A stretch of 27,287 nt of DNA from an uncultured Porphyromonadaceae bacterium (lineage in GTDB: Bacteria; Bacteroidota; Bacteroidia; Bacteroidales; Muribaculaceae). A program made the translations under genes and the position numbers. Positions 17,930-25,282 of the stretch are shown piece by piece. A model generated the notes under the pieces. It searched no databases, was not told the DNA's origin, and saw only the letters and a list, made by a program, of their open reading frames with translations. The stretch lies in NCBI GenBank assembly GCA_900550025.1, contig URQP01000020.1, forward strand, positions 1 through 27,287, written 5' to 3'. Position 1 is the stretch's first letter. Every line of letters begins with the position of its first letter.

Positions 17930-17960
17930 AAAAAGGGGCATCGTTCATTACGACACCCCT
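17930..17960 (-). terminator. Terminator of the FKBP operon
   Basis: Read on the minus strand, AGGGGTGTCGT (17960-17950) pairs with ACGATGCCCCT (17944-17934), 5-nt loop, then a T-run (17934-17930). The 17807-17929 gap between this and the lpxA terminator shows nothing else that I can name. Confidence 0.75.
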
Positions 17961-18003
17961 CTGTATTGTGGCCTACGCCGATAGACCGTTTTTTCTTTGA
18001 ATT

Positions 18004-18855
18004 TTATTCTTCGATGCCTACGACTTCAACATCGAATACCAAAGTCTCGTTAGACTTGATACCTGCATACGGCTGTCCTTGCACGCCATAAGCGAGGTCG
18101 CCGGGGATATAGAGAATGTAGTGCGCACCCGGTTTCATCATCTTCAAGCCTTCTCCAAATCCCGGAACTACGCCCGACGGAGAGAATGTGCGGGTCTCGT
18201 CGCCGCTGCTGTCGAATTCCTTACCGTCGATGTGCTTGCCAGTGTATTTCACTTTCACACGGTCGGAAGCCTTGATAGTAGTGCCTTCGCCTTCTGCGAT
18301 GACTTTATAGACCAATCCTGATTCAGTTTTCTTCAGCGACGGATCTTTCTTCATTTCGTTAGCGATGAATGCTTCGCCGGCGTTCTTGTTAGCAATAGCC
18401 TCAGGCGACTTTGCAAGACGCTCGTTCTTGATTTTGTCGATAAGGCTCATTACTATTGCCTGTGCCTCTTCTGGAGAACCTACAGAATCGGCAAGGAACG
18501 CTTCCTTGAAAGCGGCATACACTTTCTGACGGTCAACGTCAATGCTGTCGCGTTGCTGCAGACTTTCAGTCACACCATAAAGCTGCAAGCCAATCTGCAA
18601 TCCTTGTATGTAAGCCTTTTGCGAAGTATCGGCAGCAAGAGCGACCTGCATACCCTTAAGAATCTCATTCTTGTCAAGGCCTTTCACGTTGGGATTCGAC
18701 TGCATCTCGGAACCGATACCGTTACCCCACATTTGACCGAAATAGTATGCCAATGAATCTTCCGGAGTTTCCAGACCCTCATTGGTTACGCCTCCTTTGC
18801 AGCTTGCGCCAAGCACCATCAATGCCGCTGCGCCTGCGAGAAATAATTTCTTCAT
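18004..18855 (-). CDS. FKBP-type peptidyl-prolyl isomerase, lipoprotein with N-terminal dimerisation domain
   Basis: A folding helper that isomerises Xaa-Pro bonds, here predicted to be anchored in the envelope. Length is 283 aa. The signal ends LMVLGASCKGG (lipobox, Cys at about 20). An FKBP_N helical domain spans about 30-170 (EDSLAYYFGQMWGNGIGSEM, helical). The FKBP domain spans about 190-283: DRVKVKYTGKHIDGKEFDSS, VVPGFGEGLKMM, YILYIPGDLAYG and FDVEVVGIE, keeping the usual aromatic pocket residues. It is FkpA-like in layout. It lies 25 nt after the cytosolic FKBP gene on the same strand, so the two are very probably cotranscribed. Confidence 0.93.
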   Translation of the reverse strand: MKKLFLAGAAALMVLGASCKGGVTNEGLETPEDSLAYYFGQMWGNGIGSEMQSNPNVKGLDKNEILKGMQVALAADTSQKAYIQGLQIGLQLYGVTESLQQRDSIDVDRQKVYAAFKEAFLADSVGSPEEAQAIVMSLIDKIKNERLAKSPEAIANKNAGEAFIANEMKKDPSLKKTESGLVYKVIAEGEGTTIKASDRVKVKYTGKHIDGKEFDSSGDETRTFSPSGVVPGFGEGLKMMKPGAHYILYIPGDLAYGVQGQPYAGIKSNETLVFDVEVVGIEE

Positions 18856-18880
18856 TGTCTTTAGAATATTTTAGTTTGTC

Positions 18881-19489
18881 TTATTTGATTACTCTTAGAA
18901 GTTGCACGTCGAAAATCAACGTCGAGTCAGGTCCAATCAGACCTCCTGCCCCATTCTGCCCATATGCCAAATCCGAAGGAATGTAAAGCCGCCAACTGTC
19001 GCCTTCGCGCATCAATTGCAAAGCCTCGACCCATCCGGGAATTACTTGCGTCACACCGAACATAGCCGGTACGCCACGCTCAACAGAACTGTCGAATACA
19101 GTACCGTCAATCAACTTACCGGTATAATGTACTTCCACACGGTCGTTAGCCGTAGGATGCGCGCCGTTGCCCGATTCTATAATTTCGTATTGCAATCCAC
19201 TTTTAGTGACATGTATTCCTTCACGCTTGGCGTTTTCCGCAAGGAAAGCCTCTCCTGCCTGACGGTTGACAGCCGCAGCCTTCTGTGCTTCCGCCTGCAT
19301 TTCAGCCTCTAATTGCGTGAAAAATTCCTGAACCGTGCGCTTCGCCTCGTCATAGCTCATTTCGGGCTTCACGCCATCGTAAACGGCAGCTACTCCGTTG
19401 GCAAAATCAGCGACATTAATTTTTTTTATCCCGGAGCCTTTGAAGTTGTGCCCCATACTCATGCCCAAGGCATAGCTTAATTTATCCAT
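18881..19489 (-). CDS. FKBP-type peptidyl-prolyl isomerase (FklB-like, cytosolic)
   Basis: A prolyl isomerase without a signal peptide, 202 aa, close in size to FKBP22/FklB. An N-terminal helical dimerisation domain (MDKLSYALGMSMGHNFKGSG and the Ala/Glu-rich helix to about residue 95) precedes the FKBP domain (about 108-202: DRVEVHYTGKLIDGTVFDSS, QVIPGWVEALQLM, WRLYIPSDLAYG, FDVQLLRV). The pocket Trp of VIPGWVEAL is present here, where the downstream paralogue has Phe. It is the first gene of the FKBP pair, with a -7 box 31 nt upstream. Confidence 0.93.
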   Translation of the reverse strand: MDKLSYALGMSMGHNFKGSGIKKINVADFANGVAAVYDGVKPEMSYDEAKRTVQEFFTQLEAEMQAEAQKAAAVNRQAGEAFLAENAKREGIHVTKSGLQYEIIESGNGAHPTANDRVEVHYTGKLIDGTVFDSSVERGVPAMFGVTQVIPGWVEALQLMREGDSWRLYIPSDLAYGQNGAGGLIGPDSTLIFDVQLLRVIK

Positions 19490-19520
19490 TTATCGAATTG
19501 TCTTTTTCGTTTCCAAGTTG

Positions 19521-19528
19521 CAAAGGTA
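19521..19528 (-). promoter_or_regulatory. Predicted -7 box of the FKBP operon
   Basis: TACCTTTG followed by CA on the minus strand, matching TAnnTTTG, about 31 nt before the FklB-like start. The -33 position has only a partial match (ATTG near 19553-19550). Confidence 0.55.
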
Positions 19529-19578
19529 TGTGTTTCTGCATTCTTAAAACAATTTATTCTTGAAAAAATAATTAAAAA

Positions 19579-19680
19579 GCTCTCGCCTTTCACTATATTT
19601 ACATAATCTAGGATGCGGCTCGGCAATGCAAATTGAGCAAGCTCTTTGCATTGCTCTCGCCTTTCACTATATTTGCATAA
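19579..19680 (+). repeat. Direct 28-nt repeat of a promoter segment with a hairpin between copies
   Basis: GCTCTCGCCTTTCACTATAT plus TTACATAA at 19579-19606 recurs at 19653-19680 with a single A-to-G change, 74 nt apart. Between them AATGCAAA (19625-19632) and GAGC (19635-19638) pair with GCTC (19641-19644) and TTTGCATT (19645-19652). The copy near the gene holds the working -7 box; the far copy reads TATATTTA. Confidence 0.8.
19645..19675 (+). promoter_or_regulatory. Predicted promoter of the HAD phosphatase gene
   Basis: TTTG at 19645-19648, exactly 19 nt, then TATATTTG at 19668-19675. The -33 box is part of the right arm of the hairpin at 19625-19652. The ATG at 19692 follows 17 nt after the -7 box, which supports that start. 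Confidence 0.7.
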
Positions 19681-19691
19681 AACAAGAATTA

Positions 19692-20330
19692 ATGAAGAAA
19701 TACAAAGCATATCTTTTCGATTTCGACTATACGCTCGCCGACTCGTCGCGCGGAATCGTCATGTGCTTCCGCCACGTGCTCGACCTGCACCGCCATGATG
19801 GCATATCCGACGAAGAAATAAAGCGCACAATCGGAAAGACTCTCGAAGAATCGTTCTCGATACTGACCGGCATCACCGACCCGGCTACGCTCGCTTCTTA
19901 CAAAAAAGAATATGTGGCGAAAGCCGACACTTGCATGACTGCCAACACCCGGCTTTTCCCGGAGACAGCCGATGTTTTGCATGCCCTAAAAAAGCGGGAT
20001 GCAATGATAGGAATCATCTCTACCAAGTTCCGTTACCGCATAATGGATTTGATGGACAGGCATTTTCCTGCCGGGTTCTTGGACATCGTTGTCGGCGGAG
20101 AAGACGTGAAAGCGTCGAAACCGTCGCCTGAAGGACTGCTCTACGCAATCAGTAAACTTGGTTGCAATGCCAAAGAGACCTTGTACATCGGCGACAGCAC
20201 GGTTGACGCGCTGACCGCCGAAGCCGCCGGAGCCGACTTTTTCGGAGTGACGCACGGAGCTACCTCCCCGGAAGAACTCGCCCGCTATCCACACATCCAG
20301 ATAGCCCCCGACCTCTCCCCGCTCATTTGA
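19692..20330 (+). CDS. HAD-family hydrolase (phosphoglycolate-phosphatase/beta-phosphoglucomutase-like)
   Basis: A cytosolic phosphatase-type enzyme, 212 aa, from the ATG at 19692; the upstream in-frame ATG at 19626 lies before the promoter. Motif I is DFDYTLADS with nucleophile Asp10 and acid/base Asp12. A helical cap follows (about 15-85). Motif II is IISTKFRYRI, the motif III lysine is in KASKPSPEG, and motif IV is YIGDSTVDALTAEAAG. The cap type (C1) fits Gph-like phosphatases or phosphoglucomutases; the exact substrate is unclear. Its 3' end overlaps the convergent barrel gene by 8 nt. Confidence 0.9.
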   Translation: MKKYKAYLFDFDYTLADSSRGIVMCFRHVLDLHRHDGISDEEIKRTIGKTLEESFSILTGITDPATLASYKKEYVAKADTCMTANTRLFPETADVLHALKKRDAMIGIISTKFRYRIMDLMDRHFPAGFLDIVVGGEDVKASKPSPEGLLYAISKLGCNAKETLYIGDSTVDALTAEAAGADFFGVTHGATSPEELARYPHIQIAPDLSPLI

Positions 20331-20916
20331 GATAGAAACGGTAACCCACAGTGAGACCGATTGTACGGTTCTGCCAACCGGGCATATCCTTGACAGTAGA
20401 AGTCAGTCCGAGCGTGTAGCGGGCATCGACGAACACACCCATTCCGCTCTCGTATCCCAAACCGAATACCAACCCGAAATCCACCGGCACCTTGTCGCCG
20501 TCCGCAACGGCCAAACCGCCGTCATATTTCAACGGAACGCCCAACTGCGGGCCTGCCTGCAAATTGAAGCCCGTGCAAGGAAAGAATTTCAAAAGCACCG
20601 GTATGTCCAAATAATGCTGGCGTACTTTCACTCCGTTTTCAGAAATGTTGCCGGCATCGTCAGTCACATACAGGTCGTCCCAGTCCAACCCGCGCATCGT
20701 ATAAAGCACCTCGCCCTGCACATCAAGCCATTTATTGATTTGACAGGTTGCGGCCACACCGGCATGAAAGCCCGTAAGACTTGAAGGATTGCCGCCGTAG
20801 CTTTCCGGAAAATTCACTTTCGACCAATTCAAACCTGCCTTCGGGGCAACGCTCCACTGCGCGGCCGCCAACATAGCTACAGCAGCCGCCACTATCGACA
20901 ACACAAAACGTTTCAT
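20323..20916 (-). CDS. Small outer-membrane beta-barrel protein (PorT/porin-like)
   Basis: The protein is 197 aa with a signal peptide (MKRFVLSIVAAAVAMLAAAQ) followed by SVAPKAGLNWSKVNF, the usual opening of the 'outer membrane protein beta-barrel' family (PF13568-like). Strands continue through FHAGVAATCQINKWLDVQGEVLY, HYLDIPVLLKFFPC, NLQAGPQLGVPLKY and FVDARYTLGLTS, ending TIGLTVGYRFYLK with a terminal aromatic-x-Lys. The size predicts an eight-strand barrel. Function is unknown; relatives are abundant in Bacteroidales. The end overlaps the HAD gene by 8 nt. It lies 59 nt after the GNAT gene on the same strand and could be cotranscribed with it. Confidence 0.85.
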   Translation of the reverse strand: MKRFVLSIVAAAVAMLAAAQWSVAPKAGLNWSKVNFPESYGGNPSSLTGFHAGVAATCQINKWLDVQGEVLYTMRGLDWDDLYVTDDAGNISENGVKVRQHYLDIPVLLKFFPCTGFNLQAGPQLGVPLKYDGGLAVADGDKVPVDFGLVFGLGYESGMGVFVDARYTLGLTSTVKDMPGWQNRTIGLTVGYRFYLK

Positions 20917-20975
20917 CGCTTCAAATTTTAAACCTCACATATAAAACGCCCACCTCACAGATTTTATTTTATTAA

Positions 20976-21428
20976 TCAGCAAAGTTTTTTACTGAAATAA
21001 AGCATATCCGTCAGGATGATGCCGCCGTCGACTATGGGATGGTCGTAATTGTCGGTGAAGAAGTCTTTTATGCGGTAAGAGTATGTAAAACCGCAACGCT
21101 CATAGAACGGCACTGTGGCAGGGCTGTCACCTGTACCGACAATCAGACTACGACAACGACCCACATAGCGGGAAGCCACAAAATCAACCATCATCCTCCC
21201 ATAACCACGCCGTTGGCATTCCTTCGCCACCGCCAGATTCTTAATCTCCGCCACTTCGCCATCAACTGTCACCACGCACACTGCTACCGCCAGACCGCCG
21301 GTTTCCGCCACAAACATATCCCCGCGCTCCAAATAACGGTCAATCATCGACTCTTGCTCATCGGCGAGCAACAGCAAATCAAGATAACACTTCTTGTCCG
21401 AGACAATTTCTTTAATCACAACTTCCAT
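20976..21428 (-). CDS. GNAT-family N-acetyltransferase
   Basis: An acetyl-CoA-dependent acyltransferase of unknown target, 150 aa. The frame extends to 21533, but MEVVIKEIVSDKKC from the ATG at 21428 starts where the fold begins, and the upstream part crosses the predicted terminator and promoter, so I use 21428. Motif A is EIKNLAVAKECQRRGYGRMM (the QRRGYG loop binds the acetyl-CoA phosphate), preceded by beta strands around AVAVCVVTVDG; motif B is FYERCGFTY. The -7 box ends only 5 nt before the ATG, suggesting a leaderless or near-leaderless mRNA. Confidence 0.9.
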   Translation of the reverse strand: MEVVIKEIVSDKKCYLDLLLLADEQESMIDRYLERGDMFVAETGGLAVAVCVVTVDGEVAEIKNLAVAKECQRRGYGRMMVDFVASRYVGRCRSLIVGTGDSPATVPFYERCGFTYSYRIKDFFTDNYDHPIVDGGIILTDMLYFSKKLC

Positions 21429-21433
21429 CACTA

Positions 21434-21465
21434 CAAAATTAAGCATTACGGGAAAAACGGACAAA
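21434..21465 (-). promoter_or_regulatory. Predicted promoter of the GNAT gene
   Basis: On the minus strand: TTTG (21465-21462), 20 nt, TAATTTTG (21441-21434), a full consensus match at near-ideal spacing. It lies between the FAD-gene terminator and the GNAT ATG. Confidence 0.65.
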
Positions 21466-21471
21466 AAGCAT

Positions 21472-21501
21472 CTTGCCCGCCAGCAGAAACCGGCAGGCAA
21501 G
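21472..21501 (-). terminator. Terminator after the FAD oxidoreductase gene
   Basis: On the minus strand CTTGCC (21501-21496) and GGCAAG (21477-21472) form the base of a stem that continues past one mismatch through three more GC pairs, followed downstream by T-rich sequence (CTTTTTGTCC). This places the end of the three-gene operon here. Confidence 0.65.
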
Positions 21502-21536
21502 ATACCTTGGAACCATATTAACTTAACTAACAAAAC

Positions 21537-23525
21537 CTAATCGACAGGCTTGAACAACACAGCATCTGCCGCCACAATCTTATCTGCACCTTTTTCCGAG
21601 ATTTCCACATAGCAACCCGGCGACAACTCAAACCGGCCTAACCGAATCCATTCGCCTAAGGTCTGCCCCACTACGGCAACATCGCTGATAGCAACGTTGC
21701 AATCCACCGACTTTTCACCATCGTTAACAACGACTGTCATCGCCGTCGTCTCGTCGTCAATCTTGGGAACATACATATAAATGTCATACCTGCCCCTGTC
21801 CTTGACAGCCGGCTTGAACTTCATCGAAAACGCTTTACCTTTACGCACATCGCCGACTTTGAAATCAGGGCCGTATGCGCGGTAAGAATCATTATAAGGC
21901 TCCCAGTTGCCTATCATTTCCACATATTCGGAATCAAGATTGTCAACTAATATTTCCGGCTCCGTCCCGTCCATCAACGGATTTTTCTCCAGATAAGCCA
22001 TCAATACGGAGGAATCTACATCCTGCACGTCCACAGAGCCGTCAATCGCGCGGCTCGCGGCAAGTCCTGCCACCTGTCCGAGTACCATAAACACCGGCTC
22101 CATACGTATCGAGCCATACGCTATATGCGAAGCGGAAAGGCATACCGGGACAAGCAAATTTTTCACTTCCCCGCGCTTAGGCACAATAGAACGATATGAA
22201 ATAGAATATGGAGGGAAACCGCCTACCTCCACGTTCCCCTCATTCTTCACCATACCATTGACCACATGGCGGTCGCAGTTATGCGAATCCATCGTGTAAG
22301 CAGCCATACCGACAGGGTCACTTACGGTATCGCGTCCCTGGCAATGATGCTGAGTCATAACCACATCGCCGACCATACGGCGCGCCTCGCGCACATAAAG
22401 CTGCGGCGACCAATGCCCGTTATCCACATATTCATCCTTAGGATAGCCCCAACGCAGCATCTCTTCACGGATAAACTCCGGGACACGGCTGTCGTGACCG
22501 ACAAAATATAGCAATCCTTTTGTATATTCCTCATGACGCCTGATAATTTCCTGACGTTCCTGATAGCTTGCCTCCGGATAATCCCAGTTCATGCCAATCA
22601 TATCGGTTGAAAAGCCGTTGATATTGTTTATATCGGTCTTTCCTCCCGGCATACGGCTCATATAAAGCACATCTCCAACCGATTTCCATGGGCTTACCTC
22701 CTTAAGACGCAACAATAATTCATAGCGGGTAGAATCATAACCAGCCGGACGAGTTATCGGAATCATATTTTCAGGCTCATTGGTCAATGCTATACGGTAA
22801 TTATAAGCCTGTACCTTCTTGTCGCCTGTTCCGTTAGGCTTTATCGGCTCGCTGCTTATACCCCACAGCAGCCCGCTCGCCGGATTACCCGGCTCTTTGT
22901 AAGGGTCGACACCATCCGGGAACTGATGCCTGTCAAGCATCTGGACACCGTTCAATGTCTCTCCATACACGCTATTACCTTCACGTCCTACAGTATACGA
23001 GACACCGGATTCCGCCATCAAATCACCCTCATAGCTGCAATCTATAAACATCTTTGCACCTATGCGCAAATCATCACGCGACCCATCGACCGACACTACA
23101 TCTATCGACTTTATAACTCCATTTTCCGTATCGGCTTTATCTATATAATAACCATATTCTACGGTCAATCCGGCACGGTCAATATAATAGTTGAAAATAT
23201 CCTCAGCCACGTGCGGCTCGAATATCCATTGTTCGAATTTTCCGTAATGCGCTCCGACGCGGCGATAGAAATCACGAGCCAGACCGGTCACCACATATTT
23301 ATTTCCGATATCAGTCAGTCCCAATCCTCCGGAACTCATGCCGCCGGGATGCTTGCCGGGGTCCACCATAATGACCGACTTACCATCCATTTTTGCCGTA
23401 TATGCCGCAATCACACCCGCAGAAGTAGCGCCGTAGACACATACATCAGCCTCCCGCCGCTCAACGGCAGAAACAGGCAATACGGCACAAGCGCACAGCA
23501 ATCCGGTCAAAATCGCAATTTTCAT
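21537..23525 (-). CDS. Exported FAD-dependent oxidoreductase with golvesin/xanthan-lyase-like C-terminal domain
   Basis: The protein is 662 aa. A Sec-type signal peptide (about 1-20; no twin arginine) is followed by a dinucleotide fold: VCVYGATSAGVIAAYTAKMDGKSVIMVD (about 28-55; GxTxAG variant of GxGxxG), then PGGMSSGGLGLTD. The middle resembles the FAD_oxidored family (PF12831): FIDCSYEGDLMAESGV, YVREARRMVGD, LLVPVCLSASHIAYGSIRMEPVFM and GQVAGLAASRAI. From about 535 a beta-rich domain (EYVEMIGNWEPYNDSYRAYG through GEWIRLGRFELSPG and IVAADAVLF) looks like the golvesin C-terminal/xanthan-lyase-type sugar-binding domain. The start overlaps the previous gene by ATGA. Oxidation of a sugar or glycoside in the envelope is my inference; no donor or acceptor is known. 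Confidence 0.88.
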   Translation of the reverse strand: MKIAILTGLLCACAVLPVSAVERREADVCVYGATSAGVIAAYTAKMDGKSVIMVDPGKHPGGMSSGGLGLTDIGNKYVVTGLARDFYRRVGAHYGKFEQWIFEPHVAEDIFNYYIDRAGLTVEYGYYIDKADTENGVIKSIDVVSVDGSRDDLRIGAKMFIDCSYEGDLMAESGVSYTVGREGNSVYGETLNGVQMLDRHQFPDGVDPYKEPGNPASGLLWGISSEPIKPNGTGDKKVQAYNYRIALTNEPENMIPITRPAGYDSTRYELLLRLKEVSPWKSVGDVLYMSRMPGGKTDINNINGFSTDMIGMNWDYPEASYQERQEIIRRHEEYTKGLLYFVGHDSRVPEFIREEMLRWGYPKDEYVDNGHWSPQLYVREARRMVGDVVMTQHHCQGRDTVSDPVGMAAYTMDSHNCDRHVVNGMVKNEGNVEVGGFPPYSISYRSIVPKRGEVKNLLVPVCLSASHIAYGSIRMEPVFMVLGQVAGLAASRAIDGSVDVQDVDSSVLMAYLEKNPLMDGTEPEILVDNLDSEYVEMIGNWEPYNDSYRAYGPDFKVGDVRKGKAFSMKFKPAVKDRGRYDIYMYVPKIDDETTAMTVVVNDGEKSVDCNVAISDVAVVGQTLGEWIRLGRFELSPGCYVEISEKGADKIVAADAVLFKPVD

Positions 23526-25282
23526 CTTTTCACAACTTTAACAGTATTATGTTTTCCTTTAGCTATATACAATCCTCTATTCCATTCCGAAGTATTCACA
23601 GTAGCGTCGCCACCTTTGAACATCAGCTTTCCGTCAACCGAATATATCATACAATCGCCCACGATATGCAGTTCGCCGGAGAAACAATGCGGATATACCT
23701 CGAAATCTGAAACTTCGGCAACGTCCACTCCTCCGTCAGGCTCGCCCACGATGGCCAGCTCCGGAGCAAGTTCAGGATGCTCGTACGATTCTGTGGCATA
23801 GAAACGGCATAACGAATAGCCATCGGAAGTGACCGATATGCGGAATGTGACATTCTCCGCCCCTTCCGCCTTTTTTGCTTTAAGCCAGTCAGTGACATCG
23901 AAGCTAAGATACGTGCCTACCTCGGCTTGCGCCACCGTCCGGTCAGAAGAAATCTGTTCGAAAGGATATTCGTCTTTATTGTCCCAGCACAATGTCCCGC
24001 CGTAGGTTTCCGTATTCCCTTCCAGCAAAAGATTTTCCATCACGTTTTTGTCCATTTCCTTCAGATAAAGGCGCAACACCGCACGCTCATCCTTTTCGGT
24101 AAACACAGCGGTTGCAAAAGTCAGATAAATCTGCCTGCCCCAGCCTTGCCCGCTTTTCAGCTCCAGCAACTCGTCAGCCGTATGACTTTGCTTTTTGAAG
24201 TTCTCGTGTGCGAAAGCATCATAAACCGGAGATTCCCTACGTTGGGCAAGCGCAACGCTGAAATTGCCATCCGCAACAGCCTCCCTTCCTTCACTGTCGG
24301 TAAACGAAACAATAGAGACCTCATTGCCCACAGCAGCGGCCGGCAATTCAAAAAAGAAAGGATTGATATTGATTTCAACATCTTCCTGCCGCTCTCCTCC
24401 GACGCTATACGAAAGCGTATACGGATACATCCCTCCTACAGCCTCGACCTTGCACCACGGCGTCTCACCGTCGAACACTACAATGTCCTTTGCCGACAAT
24501 GACGCGGTGAACGGCACTTCCACGCCGAGCACACGCGACATCTCGTCCACGAATATCTGCGCCATCTTCTGCTGGATATATTCTCCCTGACCGCGCTTGG
24601 GATGCCAACCATACTCCACGCCGTCAATCCACTCCCTGTCCGCGCAATACTGCAAGCTCGGCTGACGACCGTCGACAAGCACGTCTTTCGTGAAACCGAT
24701 TTTTTCGTCGAATTTCACCAACGGCAAATCCCATTTTTCAGCCAATTCGCGGATTGCCGGATTGAATTTGGTGCGGGAATCGTGCCAATGAGTGCAAAGC
24801 ACAATCACGGCAGGCTTTCCTGATTCCGTACCGTAGTATTTCGATTCCGGATTATCTTTCAGATTATAGCAATCATCCTTGTAACGGCGAATCACATAAT
24901 CGTATGCCACAGCATAATTCTGCGTCGGCATAGAATAATCGTTGTAATCATCCTCCAGTACCGTCTCGTCGGCCACGTTCTGGTTGTGCACATGGTCGAT
25001 TACCAATATGTCGGTATTTTCCAGTTCTTCAAACGTATAGAACGTGTTTGCCGCCATCCGGTTGGCCGTATGGTATATAGCCTCGCCCGAAACAGCCTTG
25101 TTGATTGGAGTAGCCCCTAATTGGGCGCACCCGAGTTCGAACCATCCGTTCTCACGCACTGCAAACGACGCTCCGGTAAGCATTATCGTCAAACCGTCGT
25201 CATCCGCGTCTTGTGCCGCACATGGAACAATAGCGGCCATCGCCGCCATCGCGGTAATCATATATTTTATAAAGTTTTTCAT
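23522..25282 (-). CDS. Exported SGNH/DUF5040-like hydrolase with DNRLRE-like domain and sorting-signal-like tail
   Basis: The protein is 586 aa with a signal peptide ending CAAQ (about 24). Residues 31-255 resemble the SGNH-like DUF5040 family: LTGASFA (Ser39 in place of the usual GDS serine), NKAVSGEAIYHTANRM, VIDHVHNQN, VLCTHWHDSRTKFNPAIREL and YGWHPKRGQGEY (His227 as the candidate catalytic His). Around 380-515 is a DNRLRE-like (CBM96-type) beta domain: RAVLRLYL, YLSFDVTDWL, FYATESYEHPELAPELAI. The last 60 residues (FEVYPHCFSGELHIVGDCMI, YSVDGKLMF, NRGLYIAKG, TVKVVKR) look like a Por/T9SS-type C-terminal sorting domain. It overlaps both neighbours by 4 nt, so it should be cotranslated with the GH3 and FAD proteins. 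Esterase or deacetylase activity on a glycan is the likeliest role. Confidence 0.85.
   Translation of the reverse strand: MKNFIKYMITAMAAMAAIVPCAAQDADDDGLTIMLTGASFAVRENGWFELGCAQLGATPINKAVSGEAIYHTANRMAANTFYTFEELENTDILVIDHVHNQNVADETVLEDDYNDYSMPTQNYAVAYDYVIRRYKDDCYNLKDNPESKYYGTESGKPAVIVLCTHWHDSRTKFNPAIRELAEKWDLPLVKFDEKIGFTKDVLVDGRQPSLQYCADREWIDGVEYGWHPKRGQGEYIQQKMAQIFVDEMSRVLGVEVPFTASLSAKDIVVFDGETPWCKVEAVGGMYPYTLSYSVGGERQEDVEININPFFFELPAAAVGNEVSIVSFTDSEGREAVADGNFSVALAQRRESPVYDAFAHENFKKQSHTADELLELKSGQGWGRQIYLTFATAVFTEKDERAVLRLYLKEMDKNVMENLLLEGNTETYGGTLCWDNKDEYPFEQISSDRTVAQAEVGTYLSFDVTDWLKAKKAEGAENVTFRISVTSDGYSLCRFYATESYEHPELAPELAIVGEPDGGVDVAEVSDFEVYPHCFSGELHIVGDCMIYSVDGKLMFKGGDATVNTSEWNRGLYIAKGKHNTVKVVKR

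Noticed and set aside
22926..23801. 291-aa plus-strand open frame opposite the FAD oxidoreductase
   Set aside because: No motif match, and it covers the signal peptide of a clear gene in antisense.
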